Below are positions 17,118-26,431 of a DNA stretch of 43,617 nucleotides, piece after piece. The first letter of the stretch is position 1; every line of letters starts with the position of its first letter. The stretch spans positions 1-43,617 of the IMG/VR virus record IMGVR_UViG_3300037258_000560; one strand, 5' to 3'. The notes below the pieces were generated by a model. It was not told where the DNA came from. It saw only the letters and a list, made by a program, of their open reading frames with translations, and made no database searches. The stretch comes from a virus. Position numbers and translations under genes: made by a program.

Positions 17118-17477
17118 ATGGCTGACAATCCGAAGACTCCGCCCGCCGCTGCACCCGCGGCGAGCCCAGGCGTAGGGGTAAAACCAAGCGCGGCCGGCGT
17201 GCCGAGCCCAGTGCGTCCGCCGACCCGCGCCACCTTTGTGGTTCCTCAGCGCAAGCCCGGAGGCCCTGCGGGACCAGCTCCAAAGCCCGGAATAAGACGT
17301 CCCGCAGACCACCGTCCGCCTACTGGCATGATGTTCGGCCGGTTCGTCGAGCTGGTCGATCCGCCGGCGTCTTCCACCGCCGCTGGAAAGCCTGGGCGCC
17401 TCGCCTACGACGAGATGTATCTCTACATCTGCACCGCGCTCAACACCTGGAGAAGAATTTCACTCCTGAGTTTCTAA
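17118..17477 (+). CDS. Pro/Ala-rich small structural protein
   Basis: A 119-residue protein whose first 75 residues are Pro-, Ala- and Gly-rich and probably disordered. The C-terminus (GRLAYDEMYLYICTALNTWR) resembles the end of small phage structural proteins that carry the motif Y..YLYIC...NTW. The function is unknown. Confidence 0.55.
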   Translation: MADNPKTPPAAAPAASPGVGVKPSAAGVPSPVRPPTRATFVVPQRKPGGPAGPAPKPGIRRPADHRPPTGMMFGRFVELVDPPASSTAAGKPGRLAYDEMYLYICTALNTWRRISLLSF

Positions 17478-17501
17478 AGTCCTAACGGAGAAAAACCCAA
17501 A

Positions 17502-18047
17502 ATGCCGAATCAACTGAGGCGCAGAATTGCGCCTACCGTTCCCCTGGTTCTCGAGATGGAAGACGCCGGGGGCGAGAAGTTCACCGAAGAATTCAAGCTG
17601 GCCTTCGACATGAACGTGGCCGATGAAATTCTGGAGCTCACCGGCCTCGATCTTCTGAACAATCAGGTTTGGCCAGGACTCAACGGCAGAGTGCTCTCGG
17701 CGATGCTGCTCGCTGCGGCTCGCCAGAACACCCCAAAGTGGAACACGCGCGATGCCAAAGGCGAGCCCACCTACGACGGGCTCCCTGTGCTGAGGAGCTA
17801 CCTCAACCAGGAGAATTGCTTGAAAGCTCTCGAGGCTCTCTGGGATGCCTACCTGCTTTTCCTGGCGCCCAAGGAACGAGAGCGCCTGAATCGTCTGCGC
17901 GAAGATATGAAGGCAGGAAGGCCAACCGAGCAACCAGACCCTCAGACGCCTCCGGCAAAGAGCTCAGCGGACCCGACCGGTGGCGAGCAATCTGGGCCTA
18001 CGCCCGATACGACCTCGGACTCAGCGATCGCGAAATCGGCGAGCTGA
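17502..18047 (+). CDS. Tail assembly chaperone, short form (gpG-like)
   Basis: A 181-residue protein in the position of lambda gpG, upstream of the tape measure gene. The helical core covers about residues 20-130 (FKLAFDMNVADEILELTG, then LLAAARQNTPKWNTRDAKGE, LRSYLNQENCLKALEALWDA). The last 50 residues are low-complexity, as expected for the zero-frame end of a frameshifted pair. It would coat and fold the tape measure protein during tail assembly. Confidence 0.75.
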   Translation: MPNQLRRRIAPTVPLVLEMEDAGGEKFTEEFKLAFDMNVADEILELTGLDLLNNQVWPGLNGRVLSAMLLAAARQNTPKWNTRDAKGEPTYDGLPVLRSYLNQENCLKALEALWDAYLLFLAPKERERLNRLREDMKAGRPTEQPDPQTPPAKSSADPTGGEQSGPTPDTTSDSAIAKSAS

Positions 18048-18310
18048 ACCTGGCCCTTTTCGAGTCTCTCAAAGAACGGCGCGAAGCCGAACTCCATCAC
18101 CTGCGCTATTGCGCCGGCATCGTGGCTTCGACCAACGCGAACATTCACCGCGATCCCAAGAAATCGAAGACCTACGAACCGCTTGATTTCGCTCCGCTGC
18201 CAGAGCAAGAGCCCGAGCTGCTCAGCGAAGAAGAGCAAATGAAGCAGCTGATCGCCATGCTGATGCCCAAACAACCCAAACCCGGAAAGATCATCCTGGA
18301 GCCACGGTAA
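17900..18310 (+). CDS. Tail assembly chaperone extension, reached by -1 frameshift (gpGT-like)
   Basis: From about 17950 the -1 frame encodes protein-like sequence (GPDRWRAIWAYARYDLGLSD, then REIGELNLALFESLKERREA, ending QPKPGKIILEPR) resembling the second half of tail-chaperone pairs. It has no ATG, GTG or TTG start at the right place, so a programmed -1 shift before the zero-frame stop at 18045-18047 is the simplest explanation. I see no canonical slippery heptamer just upstream of 18047, so the slip site is unknown and the start coordinate here is approximate. Confidence 0.6.
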   Translation, partial: RRYEGRKANRATRPSDASGKELSGPDRWRAIWAYARYDLGLSDREIGELNLALFESLKERREAELHHLRYCAGIVASTNANIHRDPKKSKTYEPLDFAPLPEQEPELLSEEEQMKQLIAMLMPKQPKPGKIILEPR

Positions 18311-21300
18311 ATGGCCAGCTCGATCTATTCGGTTTTCGTCAACCTCGCCGCCAGCACCTCGGACTTCGTCAACAGCATGAATACCGCCTCGTCCGCGGCG
18401 CGTAAGGCCGGGCGCGACATCACCGATTCTTTCTCGGGTCTGAGTTCGGCCCTCGAAAAGGCTCTCACTCCGTTTGGACAGCTGGGCCCGCAGATCGCCC
18501 AGGCTCTCGGTGCTGTGGGGGAGTCTGTCGCGGGAGCCTCAAATGCCCTTGCAAAGATGGGCCAGGGCATGACAGGACTCACCGTTGTGGCTGGAACGGG
18601 AATCGGCGTTCTTGGAGCCATAGCCGCGAGTGCAGCGGCGCTGACAGCAAAAACGGCCGAATCCGCCGCAGGCCTTTACAACCTTTCTCAGTCGACCGGG
18701 GTAAGCGTCGAGGCTCTCTCGGCGCTCAACTTTGTCGCGAAACAGAGCGGAGTATCCGCAGACGCGATGGCTCTCGGCCTTGAGCGAATGAGCAAGTCAG
18801 CGTTCGCGGCCGCAACAGCTCCAGCCGGCGCGATAAATGCCTACACCAGGCTAAAGATCGCACTCACCGATAACGGTCAGCTGCGGTCAACAATCGACAT
18901 TTTCAAGGACGTGGCGGACGCTCTCGCGCGATTGGGGCCCGGTTACGCACAGAGCGCTTTAGCGCAGGAGATTTTTAGCCGCGCCGGCGCTGGGTTGCTT
19001 CCCGTTCTGAATCGCGGCAGTGCTGGAATCCAAGAGCTGATCGCGAAAGCGCAGCAGCTTGGGGTCGTGATGGACTCCCAGACGGCGCAGGCCGCTGCGC
19101 AGTTCGAAGAAAAATTGGGGGAAATTTCAGCCGCTGCGCAGGGACTGAGTAACCGTCTGACTAGAGACCTGCTGCCTTCTCTTCAGGTTGTCGCTAATCA
19201 ACTCGAAAACGGCTTCACCGGAAGCGGTGCCAGCACTCTGCTCCGTGACATCGAGGAGATCACTAAAGGCGCCATCGAGCTAGGCGAAACGATGGGTTTG
19301 CTATACCAGCAGATCAGTGTTTCGGTTGACCAGAGCCTGGCCGTTCTCACCGCCTTCGGCCAGGGGGTCTTCAAAGTCCTCGGCGACATCGTAGCTCACA
19401 ATTTCAATGGAATGGTCCAGGACTCGGAGGACGCGTACGGGAAGATGGGCGCCGCGGGGAAGAAATTCCTCGTGGACAGCGGCGCGGCCTGGACAAGTTG
19501 GCATAACGCGATCATCGCGCTCAATTACAAAGCGCCTCACGACGACACCTACGATCCAAACACAGGGAAGAAAAAAGGCGACGGAGGAACTGATGTTTCG
19601 CCAACTGACGGTCGTAACAACGCGATCGCTGAGACGATCACCAAGCTCCTCGCCCAGCAGCAGCAGGAGGCGGCGCTCGCCAACGCGATCGGAGACGTCG
19701 CGTCGAACACGATTCTGGCCACAGCTGCCGCTGAGGCTTCAAACGTAATCACGGAACTTCAGATTCGGGCAGCGCGCCAGCACAGGGACGTCACAGCTGA
19801 CGAGAAGAGCGCGATCACCGACATCATCACGCTCACCGCCGCCTATAAAGCCGGCTACGCGGACAACAAGGAGATCGAGAATTTCATCATCAAGACGCGC
19901 GATCAAAGCTCGGCACTCCAGGATCTCGCCCAGGCTTATGCGCATGGCGAAGCTGCTGTCGAGGCGGCCAAGGAAAACGAGAAGATCCAGCCCTTTGAAA
20001 CCGACGCGAGCACGCTTAGCGGAATCATTCAGGCGCTCGAGAGCAGCCCGACAGCCTCGGGCCTCGAAGCAAAAATCCAGTCGATTCACGACGCCCTGGC
20101 GAAGACCGGCAAGGACAAGGAGATCGTCGAGGATCTGCAGCAGGCGCTCGATGCCCTGCACACTGGCGGCGATCCATTTGCTTCGCTTAAAAACTCGCTT
20201 GACCAGCTGATCGCAAAAATCCGCACATTAAAGGTTGGCGAACTGGCCGAGTTTTCAGGTCAAGCGGCGAAAGCGACCGGAGAGTCTGTTTTGGGACTGA
20301 CCCACGAGATTGACGACCAGCTCCGGTACAACCAGGCCGTCATCGACGGAGCAGATGCACTGCGCCGGCTCGCTATTGAACAACAGCTTGGAATCCAACC
20401 GGAAAAGCGCCAACTGGGCGCCTTTCAGGACCGCGTTTCCACGCTTAGATCACAGGGTGTTCCGGACAGTGATCCCGATCTCCAGAAAGCCCAGGGGAAT
20501 GTTCAGCTTCAGCAGCAATATATCTCGCAGCTCGACGCGGGCGTCGGAACAGTCGACGCCGCTCAGCAGAAAGCGGCCGCCGACCAGGCTGTCTCATCGC
20601 TGCTGTCCTTCAAGAACACACAGGATCAGATCGCCGGGCTTCAGCTGCTCGCGAACGCTGAAAATGAAACTGCCGACAGAATTGTTGCGGCTCAACTGGC
20701 CATCAAACAGGCCTCAGAAAAATCTTCAGAAGAGCAGCAGCAGTACCTCTTCGACCTGGCCAACGCAAGCGCGGAAACTACCGACAAGATGTACCAATTC
20801 AATCAGAAGCTCGTCGAGCAGTGGGATTCGATGGCGGACGACATTGGGTCGCTGGGAGATCGGTTTAAGGAGCTCGGGAATAAGATCGCGCTCGAAGGCC
20901 AGAACATTTGGAAAAGTGTGTTCGACGCGCTGCACAAAACGGTCGACGGCATGGAGGATGACCTCGCGAAATTCGTGGTCACCGGCAAGGGAAACTTCAA
21001 AGAGCTATTCGAGAGCTTGGAAGAGGATCTCCTGAAGGCCGGTATTCAGAAGGGCTTGTCGAGCATCGTGACCGGTGTCTTCGGGAGCGGCGTCGCATCA
21101 GCAGCCCGGTCTGAAGCCGCGAGAACGCCAGGATTCGCTCCGGACTCCTCCCAAAAATCGGGTGGTCTCTTGAGTTGGATCGGGGGCATTTTCGGAGCCG
21201 GCAAGAGCGACAAGGATAAATCTCTATTCAGCCTGAAGGCCGATGGCACCCAGACCAGTCCGTTCTATGTGATTTTGGTCGACTCTTCCGGCCAGCTGCT

Positions 21301-22549
21301 CAATTTTGGCAAGGGTTTAGGCCCAGGCGCTGGCCAACAAGGCCCTGCTGGCACAGCCAACGCGATTGGCAGCCTGTTTGGAGCGACGGATAGATGGTCT
21401 GGGACAAATCTGAGCCATGTGACCGTAGGATCCACTTCCGCGATCGGCAGCCTCTTTAATCCGGTCCAAACGACGCTACCGCAGCCTCAGCAGCAGGGTG
21501 GTAGCTCGCAGGCCAGCACCACCAACCTCGTCACCGAGCTCAGCAAGGTCTTCAAGGACCTGACCAGCACGCTCTCCAGCCTTTTCAAAGACCTCGCCTC
21601 GGTGCTGAAGGATGTTTTCTCGGCCGGCGGCAGCGTCCTCAAATCGATTTTCTCTATTTTCGGCAAGGCATCAGGCGGCCAGGTGAGCTCGGGCAGAACT
21701 TACATTGTCGGTGAGCAGCGCCCGGAGATTTTCATTCCCGACGCGCCATCGGTTTCCGCTGGATCCTCGAAAGCATCCTTCTCGAACAGCAGCACCAGCG
21801 TTTTTGGGAGAGCCTTTGCGGGGATCCGCGAGGGCAGCCGGATCTCGACCACGCTCCCTTACGTCATTGGAGAAAAGGGAGCCGAGCTCTTCTCTCCGGA
21901 GCAACCTGGAACGATCCTTCCGAGCATCTCGTCGGTTTCTTCCAGCACGAAGATTCTTGGGCAGTCATTCGGAGGGTACCGGGCGCTGGGCGGCGAAGTA
22001 GCGCCGGGGCGGACTTACGTTGTCGGCGAGCGCCAGGCTGAAGTCTTTATGCCGGCCGGAGGCTCGTCGGTCTCGAAGCAAATCTCTTCGATCTCGAGCA
22101 GCGCCGCCACGAGTTTCCTCGGACGTTCATTCTCGAGCGTCTCAACAACCACGCGCTCCGCCAGTGGTCAATCGTTCCTGGTGGGCGAGCGCGGCTCTGA
22201 GCTTTTCTCGCCCAAAGAGCGCGGCACGATCATCCCGAATATCTCCTCGCTTTCTGCCAGCGTGAACGTTCTCGGGAAACCGTTCGGCGGATTCCGGGAG
22301 ATGGGCGGGGCGGTCGATCCGATGAGCTCATACATCGTGGGTGAGCGTGGGCCCGAAAGATTCGTGCCGCAAGGACCTGGCTCAATCGTCCCGAGCGCCG
22401 GCGGCACGCATTCCAGTGAGTCAGCCCAGAATATTAACGTTCAAATGCACGTGCACGGTGTTCAGAACGTCGATCAGTTCAAAAAGTCCCAGTCCCAGAT
22501 TGCTGCTGAGCTTCATCGCACCATCAGCTTCCACTCTCGCCGCGGATAA
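18311..22549 (+). CDS. Tape measure protein
   Basis: A 1412-residue protein that sets tail length. It is mostly helical with coiled coils. A hydrophobic Gly/Ala segment at about residues 93-117 probably forms a membrane-inserting helix. Residues up to about 330 contain the tail tape measure core (FVAKQSGVSADAMALGLERM, then LARLGPGYAQSALAQEIFSR). The C-terminal 285 residues carry five copies of a Y/F-(I/V/L)-VGE-x-x-x-E-x-F-x-P motif, where many tape measures have only one. It begins one base after the chaperone stop, supporting coupling. Confidence 0.92.
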   Translation: MASSIYSVFVNLAASTSDFVNSMNTASSAARKAGRDITDSFSGLSSALEKALTPFGQLGPQIAQALGAVGESVAGASNALAKMGQGMTGLTVVAGTGIGVLGAIAASAAALTAKTAESAAGLYNLSQSTGVSVEALSALNFVAKQSGVSADAMALGLERMSKSAFAAATAPAGAINAYTRLKIALTDNGQLRSTIDIFKDVADALARLGPGYAQSALAQEIFSRAGAGLLPVLNRGSAGIQELIAKAQQLGVVMDSQTAQAAAQFEEKLGEISAAAQGLSNRLTRDLLPSLQVVANQLENGFTGSGASTLLRDIEEITKGAIELGETMGLLYQQISVSVDQSLAVLTAFGQGVFKVLGDIVAHNFNGMVQDSEDAYGKMGAAGKKFLVDSGAAWTSWHNAIIALNYKAPHDDTYDPNTGKKKGDGGTDVSPTDGRNNAIAETITKLLAQQQQEAALANAIGDVASNTILATAAAEASNVITELQIRAARQHRDVTADEKSAITDIITLTAAYKAGYADNKEIENFIIKTRDQSSALQDLAQAYAHGEAAVEAAKENEKIQPFETDASTLSGIIQALESSPTASGLEAKIQSIHDALAKTGKDKEIVEDLQQALDALHTGGDPFASLKNSLDQLIAKIRTLKVGELAEFSGQAAKATGESVLGLTHEIDDQLRYNQAVIDGADALRRLAIEQQLGIQPEKRQLGAFQDRVSTLRSQGVPDSDPDLQKAQGNVQLQQQYISQLDAGVGTVDAAQQKAAADQAVSSLLSFKNTQDQIAGLQLLANAENETADRIVAAQLAIKQASEKSSEEQQQYLFDLANASAETTDKMYQFNQKLVEQWDSMADDIGSLGDRFKELGNKIALEGQNIWKSVFDALHKTVDGMEDDLAKFVVTGKGNFKELFESLEEDLLKAGIQKGLSSIVTGVFGSGVASAARSEAARTPGFAPDSSQKSGGLLSWIGGIFGAGKSDKDKSLFSLKADGTQTSPFYVILVDSSGQLLNFGKGLGPGAGQQGPAGTANAIGSLFGATDRWSGTNLSHVTVGSTSAIGSLFNPVQTTLPQPQQQGGSSQASTTNLVTELSKVFKDLTSTLSSLFKDLASVLKDVFSAGGSVLKSIFSIFGKASGGQVSSGRTYIVGEQRPEIFIPDAPSVSAGSSKASFSNSSTSVFGRAFAGIREGSRISTTLPYVIGEKGAELFSPEQPGTILPSISSVSSSTKILGQSFGGYRALGGEVAPGRTYVVGERQAEVFMPAGGSSVSKQISSISSSAATSFLGRSFSSVSTTTRSASGQSFLVGERGSELFSPKERGTIIPNISSLSASVNVLGKPFGGFREMGGAVDPMSSYIVGERGPERFVPQGPGSIVPSAGGTHSSESAQNINVQMHVHGVQNVDQFKKSQSQIAAELHRTISFHSRRG
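21695..22395 (+). repeat. Five protein-level repeats at the tape measure C-terminus
   Basis: The motif occurs as TYIVGEQRPEIFIP, PYVIGEKGAELFSP, TYVVGERQAEVFMP, SFLVGERGSELFSP and SYIVGERGPERFVP, at roughly 155-base spacing. Between the copies lie Ser-rich segments that also resemble each other (LGQSFGGYR, LGRSFSS, LGKPFGGFR). The DNA copies have diverged, so this is an old duplication and not a recent slippage event. Confidence 0.8.
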
Positions 22550-22552
22550 AAC

Positions 22553-23209
22553 TTGGCGTTTTTAGAGGTCCAGTTTCCCACCGGTCTCAGCTGGGGCGCG
22601 CAAGGTGGGCCCAGATTCTCAACCAACGTGCTGTCGGGCTTCTCTGGGATGGAGCAGCGCAACCGGAATTGGGGATTCTCCCGCGGGCGCTGGAAAGTCT
22701 CGCTTAAGCCCACCAGCGATTTCGCCGGCGATCGTCTGGCCTGGATTGACTTCATTTACGCGCTGTTCCTGAATGTGGGCGGAAAAGCCGACCCCTTCCG
22801 ATTCAACGACCGAAAACAGAACCTGGGGACCCTGCAGAGCATCCTGCCTCGCGGCGGCGGAGGCCTGGTCTACCAGCTGGCCAAGAACTACTCGATCGGC
22901 GGCCGCACCTTCACGCAGACCATCTCCAAGCCGATCATGTCCGGCGTGCTCGATTACCAGGGAAATTCTCTTCCCGATACCGTGCACATTTTTGTTGGCG
23001 GCACCGAAGTCACCACCGGCTTTGCGATCGACCACACCAGCGGTGGAATCACCTTCGACTCCGATCCGGGCGGAGACGTCACCGCGACTTTCGGGTTCGA
23101 TTATCCAGCGCGGCTCGATACCGACGACCTCGATATGCAGCTCGATCCCGGCGACATTGGCGCCTGGGGATCGGTTGACATCGTCGAAGTGATCCCTCCG
23201 AACTTCTAG
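22553..23209 (+). CDS. DUF2460 (GTA gp12-like) distal tail protein
   Basis: A 218-residue protein starting at TTG 22553. The family's start is unmistakable: MAFLEVQFPTGLSWGAQGGP, then FSTNVLSGFSGMEQRNRNW, with WGSVDIVEVI at the end. In gene transfer agents and related phages this protein forms the distal-tail ring that connects the tail tube to the hub. It leads the block of four tail-tip genes. Confidence 0.88.
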   Translation: MAFLEVQFPTGLSWGAQGGPRFSTNVLSGFSGMEQRNRNWGFSRGRWKVSLKPTSDFAGDRLAWIDFIYALFLNVGGKADPFRFNDRKQNLGTLQSILPRGGGGLVYQLAKNYSIGGRTFTQTISKPIMSGVLDYQGNSLPDTVHIFVGGTEVTTGFAIDHTSGGITFDSDPGGDVTATFGFDYPARLDTDDLDMQLDPGDIGAWGSVDIVEVIPPNF

Positions 23210-23212
23210 CGA

Positions 23213-24118
23213 ATGAAGACCTGCTCGACGGCTCTCGCTGCGCACCTGCAGCAGGGCCAGACCACCCTTGCGTATCTCTGGAAGATCACTCGCCAGGACT
23301 CGACCGTGCTGGCCTTTACCAGCTTCGACCGAAATCTCACCTACAACGACGTCATCTACGAAGCCCTGGGCGGCTTCACGCTCTCCGCGCGCGCCGGCAA
23401 ATCCGATCTCACCCCGGATAACCATGAGGCCGATCTCTTCCTTGAATCCGATTTCGTCACCGAGGCCGATATTCGTGCCGGCAAGTACGACGAAGCAGCG
23501 CTCGAAATCCGCATCGTGAATTGGGCCGATCTGACCATGGGCGACGTCCTGCTCACCGTGGGCACGCTCGGCACGCTCAAGATGAAGAACGGAAACTTCC
23601 ACTCGGAAGTCCGCGGGCTCGCCTATAAATACACCAAAACTCTCGGGAGAACTTACGGCCCAGGCTGCCGGGCAACTTTCGGATCGGGCCTCAACGGCAT
23701 CGACATGACCTCGCAGTGGAAGTGCATGGTCGACGTCACCCTCTGGCAGCAGGACGGATCTGTAGCCGCGATCACCACAGATCCTTCGATCATCGATCCC
23801 GACACGGGCCTTCTGAGAGTCGGAGCTTCGACCGACGCAGGAGATCCCGCGCCGGCGGGATGGTTCGATGACGGAGTGCTTCTTTTTACCTCGGGGGTTC
23901 TGGCCGGCGGCTATTTTCAGATCAATCACTGGGACGGGACGCTGCTCACCATGCAGCTCCCTCTGCCAGCTCCGCCCGCTCCCGGCGACACTTTCACGAT
24001 CACCCCGGGCTGCGACCACACCCAAAACGACTGCTTCAATAAGTACAACAACATCGTGAACATGCGCGCCGAGCTCACCATTCCGGGAACGGACGAACAA
24101 TTTGATTGGACGGCCTGA
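23213..24118 (+). CDS. DUF2163 / BR0599-like tail hub protein (GTA gp13-like)
   Basis: A 301-residue protein: LAYLWKITRQDSTVLAFTSF, then DVIYEALGGFTLSARAGKSD and IRIVNWADLTMGDVLLTVG, with GRTYGPGCRATFGSG introducing the C-terminal part, where cysteines are conserved in the family (YGPGCR, TPGCDHT). It binds the distal tail ring and the peptidase. It is followed by an overlapping NlpC/P60 gene, the standard gene order. Confidence 0.88.
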   Translation: MKTCSTALAAHLQQGQTTLAYLWKITRQDSTVLAFTSFDRNLTYNDVIYEALGGFTLSARAGKSDLTPDNHEADLFLESDFVTEADIRAGKYDEAALEIRIVNWADLTMGDVLLTVGTLGTLKMKNGNFHSEVRGLAYKYTKTLGRTYGPGCRATFGSGLNGIDMTSQWKCMVDVTLWQQDGSVAAITTDPSIIDPDTGLLRVGASTDAGDPAPAGWFDDGVLLFTSGVLAGGYFQINHWDGTLLTMQLPLPAPPAPGDTFTITPGCDHTQNDCFNKYNNIVNMRAELTIPGTDEQFDWTA

Positions 24119-24584
24119 GCTCATCGCCAAGGCTCGCGAGTACCTGGGCACGCCTTTTCGCAATCAAGGTCGCGAAAAGCACACGGGAGTCGATTGCGTG
24201 GGCGTGGTGCTTTGCGTCGCCGAAGAATTCAGCTTGCTCGATGTGCACGGCGTTCCGCTGCTTCGCACCGATCACCCCTTCTATCCCGCCCAACCTCTCG
24301 ATGACCGGATGCTCCACATCGCGCAGGAACGCCTCATTCAGAAACCGGATGGCGCAGAGCCCGAGCCTGGAGACGTGTTCGTGATGCGCATGACTAAATT
24401 GGCGACTCACATCGGCTTCATCACCGAAACGCCGCTCGGCCTCGGGATCCTGCACGGCTACAACGGCGGCCAGACCGATACCTGGCGACACCGCAAACCG
24501 ACCAGGGTGCACGAGACGCTGCTGAACGGCGCATGGCGCCGGCGCATCACCGCTCTCTTCACGATTCCTGGAGTAGAGCCCTAA
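24102..24584 (+). CDS. NlpC/P60 cell-wall peptidase of the tail tip (GTA gp14-like)
   Basis: A 160-residue cysteine peptidase expected to cut peptide bridges of peptidoglycan while DNA enters. GVDCVGVV carries the candidate nucleophile C32; THIGFI gives H103, and H118 (ILHGYN) may be the third residue. Start TTG 24102 overlaps the preceding gene by 17 bases. As a tail-tip enzyme it probably works from the particle and is not the main lysin. Confidence 0.88.
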   Translation: MIGRPELIAKAREYLGTPFRNQGREKHTGVDCVGVVLCVAEEFSLLDVHGVPLLRTDHPFYPAQPLDDRMLHIAQERLIQKPDGAEPEPGDVFVMRMTKLATHIGFITETPLGLGILHGYNGGQTDTWRHRKPTRVHETLLNGAWRRRITALFTIPGVEP

Positions 24585-25526
24585 ATGGCGCGCATTGCGC
24601 TTGCCATCGGTGGCGCCGTCGCCGGCGCTCTCATTCCCGGCGCAATCGAGGGATATACGCTCGCAGGCGTCATTTCCGGGGCGAGCGCAGGCCTTGCGAT
24701 CGGAACGTCTGTTGGCACGCTCTTTTCGCGGCACATGCCCGACATGCCGCCGCTGCAGGACCTGCAGGTATCAGGATCCGCTCCCGGCTCTCCGATTCCT
24801 TTCGGCTGGGGAAAAGGACGCATCGCCGGCCAGCTGATCTGGACGAGCGGCAAGGTAGCCACGCCGATCGACAGCGGCTCAGGTGGAGGCGGCAACAGCG
24901 TCACAGGTTACAAATACACAGCAAGTTTTGCTTTCGCCTTTGGTGAAGGCCCCGCGGGGTTCACCCGCATCTGGGGCGACACCAAGCTCATTTACTCGGC
25001 GATCAGCTCGCTTGGCAGCGACCTGCCGCCTGCGGCTTTCCCGCCCTGGAGCAACACGCGCACCTACAATCCCGGCAACCAGGTCTCTTACGACGGCCAG
25101 GTCTATATCGCCATCGCCATCAGCACGGGCACGCCGCCAACCAGCGACACCACCGGAACGATCTGGCAGATCTCGACGAGCTATCCGCTCTACATTCCCG
25201 ACGGCGGGGTCACCTACAACCCTGGCGACACCGTGCAGTACAACGGCCAGGTTTGGGTGAACGTCAAGTCGGACACTCACACACCTGGCAGTGACGACCG
25301 CTGGCTCACTCTCGAGCAGTACTACCCGCTGCCCGTTATCTACCCGGGCGATGAAGCGCAGAACCCCGATCCGACCATCGTCGCGGCTGAAGGCCTTGAG
25401 TACACGCCAGCCAATCGTGGCCTCTGCTACGTCGTTTACGAGGACATGCCACTCGACACTTTTGGAAATCGCATCCCCAACCTTCGCGCAGAAATTAACT
25501 TCACCCGCACGAGCGGAATCCTGTGA
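24585..25526 (+). CDS. Tail hub protein, N-terminal part, with two carbohydrate-binding-like modules
   Basis: A 313-residue protein. It begins with a Gly/Ala-rich hydrophobic region (residues 3-45) and then QDLQVSGSAPGSPIPFGWGK, the normal beginning of the large GTA gp15-like hub. At about residues 155-205 and 207-247 it has two related modules, YNPGNQVSYDGQVYIAI and YNPGDTVQYNGQVWVNV, each closed by a Trp. These resemble CBM5/12 chitin-binding type folds. It ends about where the hub would normally continue, and the next gene takes over. Confidence 0.8.
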   Translation: MARIALAIGGAVAGALIPGAIEGYTLAGVISGASAGLAIGTSVGTLFSRHMPDMPPLQDLQVSGSAPGSPIPFGWGKGRIAGQLIWTSGKVATPIDSGSGGGGNSVTGYKYTASFAFAFGEGPAGFTRIWGDTKLIYSAISSLGSDLPPAAFPPWSNTRTYNPGNQVSYDGQVYIAIAISTGTPPTSDTTGTIWQISTSYPLYIPDGGVTYNPGDTVQYNGQVWVNVKSDTHTPGSDDRWLTLEQYYPLPVIYPGDEAQNPDPTIVAAEGLEYTPANRGLCYVVYEDMPLDTFGNRIPNLRAEINFTRTSGIL

Positions 25527-26431
25527 GCGCCCCACACGTTCAACCAAATCCCGGAGGTGGTGGCGGCGGAGGTGGTGGTGGCGGCGGAGGGGGAGGCACT
25601 GGCGGCGGCTCGGTCACTCAGGTCGCCATTGAAGCCTTAACCGTCGCCCCGCTTTCGATCCTGCAGGATCTCTCTACGCGCGTGGGGCTCGCTCCGGGGC
25701 AGGTCGACACCTCTCTGCTCACCTCAGGCAATTTGCCGATGGGGAATAACATTACAGGATTCATCATCGAGCGGCCGACTCCCGCAGCCAGCATCGTCAA
25801 AACTTTGATGAGCGCGTTTTTCTTTGACGCCTGCGAATCGAGCGGCGTGATTCGCTTCGTGCCTCGCGGCCTTCCGGCCATCGTGGAAATTCCGGAGATC
25901 GATCTCGGCCTCTCTGAGGACGGAGCGAAGCTCCTTTACGAGCAGATTGAGCAGGCCTGGGATCTTCCGCGCCACTTTGAGGTGATGTACAACGAGGAGG
26001 CTCTCGACTACCAGCAGGCGAAGCAGGGTCAGATCATCGATTCGCGGGTAGTGGCCTCGGACAACGTCGTCCAGCTCTCGCTTCCGCTCACTCTCGATGC
26101 CGACCAGGCCAAGCAGATCGCCACCATCGGACTGTACCTGTTGTGGCTCGGGCGTTATTCCTACCAGTACAATTTGGGTTCGGCCTGGTATCTGCTGCTC
26201 GACCCGACCGATGTGATCACTTTCATCTATAACGGTGTCACCTTCACCATGCGCATCACCGAGAACAGCATCGGCCAGGGGTTTGCCGTGCAACTCACCG
26301 GAGTGAAGGAACACTCGACGAACTATCGCATCGGAATTTTTGTGGGCGCGCCAAGCCTCGGCGGAGGTGGAGGTGTGGTTGCCGGCGGCGGATCGGGCTC
26401 TGGAGGAGTAGGAGGCGCAGGTGGTCCGTAA
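25523..26431 (+). CDS. Tail hub protein, middle part, with Gly15 linker
   Basis: A 302-residue protein starting at GTG 25523, four bases overlapping the stop of the previous gene. After MSAPHVQPNP come 15 consecutive Gly residues encoded by mixed codons, then a domain found within GTA gp15-type hubs (IEALTVAPLSILQDLSTRVG, IIERPTPAASIVKTLMSAFF). It ends with another Gly-rich linker. It appears to be the second of three pieces of one ancestral hub. Confidence 0.75.
   Translation: MSAPHVQPNPGGGGGGGGGGGGGGGTGGGSVTQVAIEALTVAPLSILQDLSTRVGLAPGQVDTSLLTSGNLPMGNNITGFIIERPTPAASIVKTLMSAFFFDACESSGVIRFVPRGLPAIVEIPEIDLGLSEDGAKLLYEQIEQAWDLPRHFEVMYNEEALDYQQAKQGQIIDSRVVASDNVVQLSLPLTLDADQAKQIATIGLYLLWLGRYSYQYNLGSAWYLLLDPTDVITFIYNGVTFTMRITENSIGQGFAVQLTGVKEHSTNYRIGIFVGAPSLGGGGGVVAGGGSGSGGVGGAGGP

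Noticed and set aside
17732-17738. CCCAAAG as the slip site of the tail chaperone
   Set aside because: It is in the right phase, but 200 bases of convincing zero-frame protein follow it, and the -1 frame there is not protein-like.
22619-24163. Antisense frame of 514 residues opposite the DUF2460 and DUF2163 genes
   Set aside because: The sense strand encodes two clear tail protein families; the antisense frame is a GC-rich by-product.
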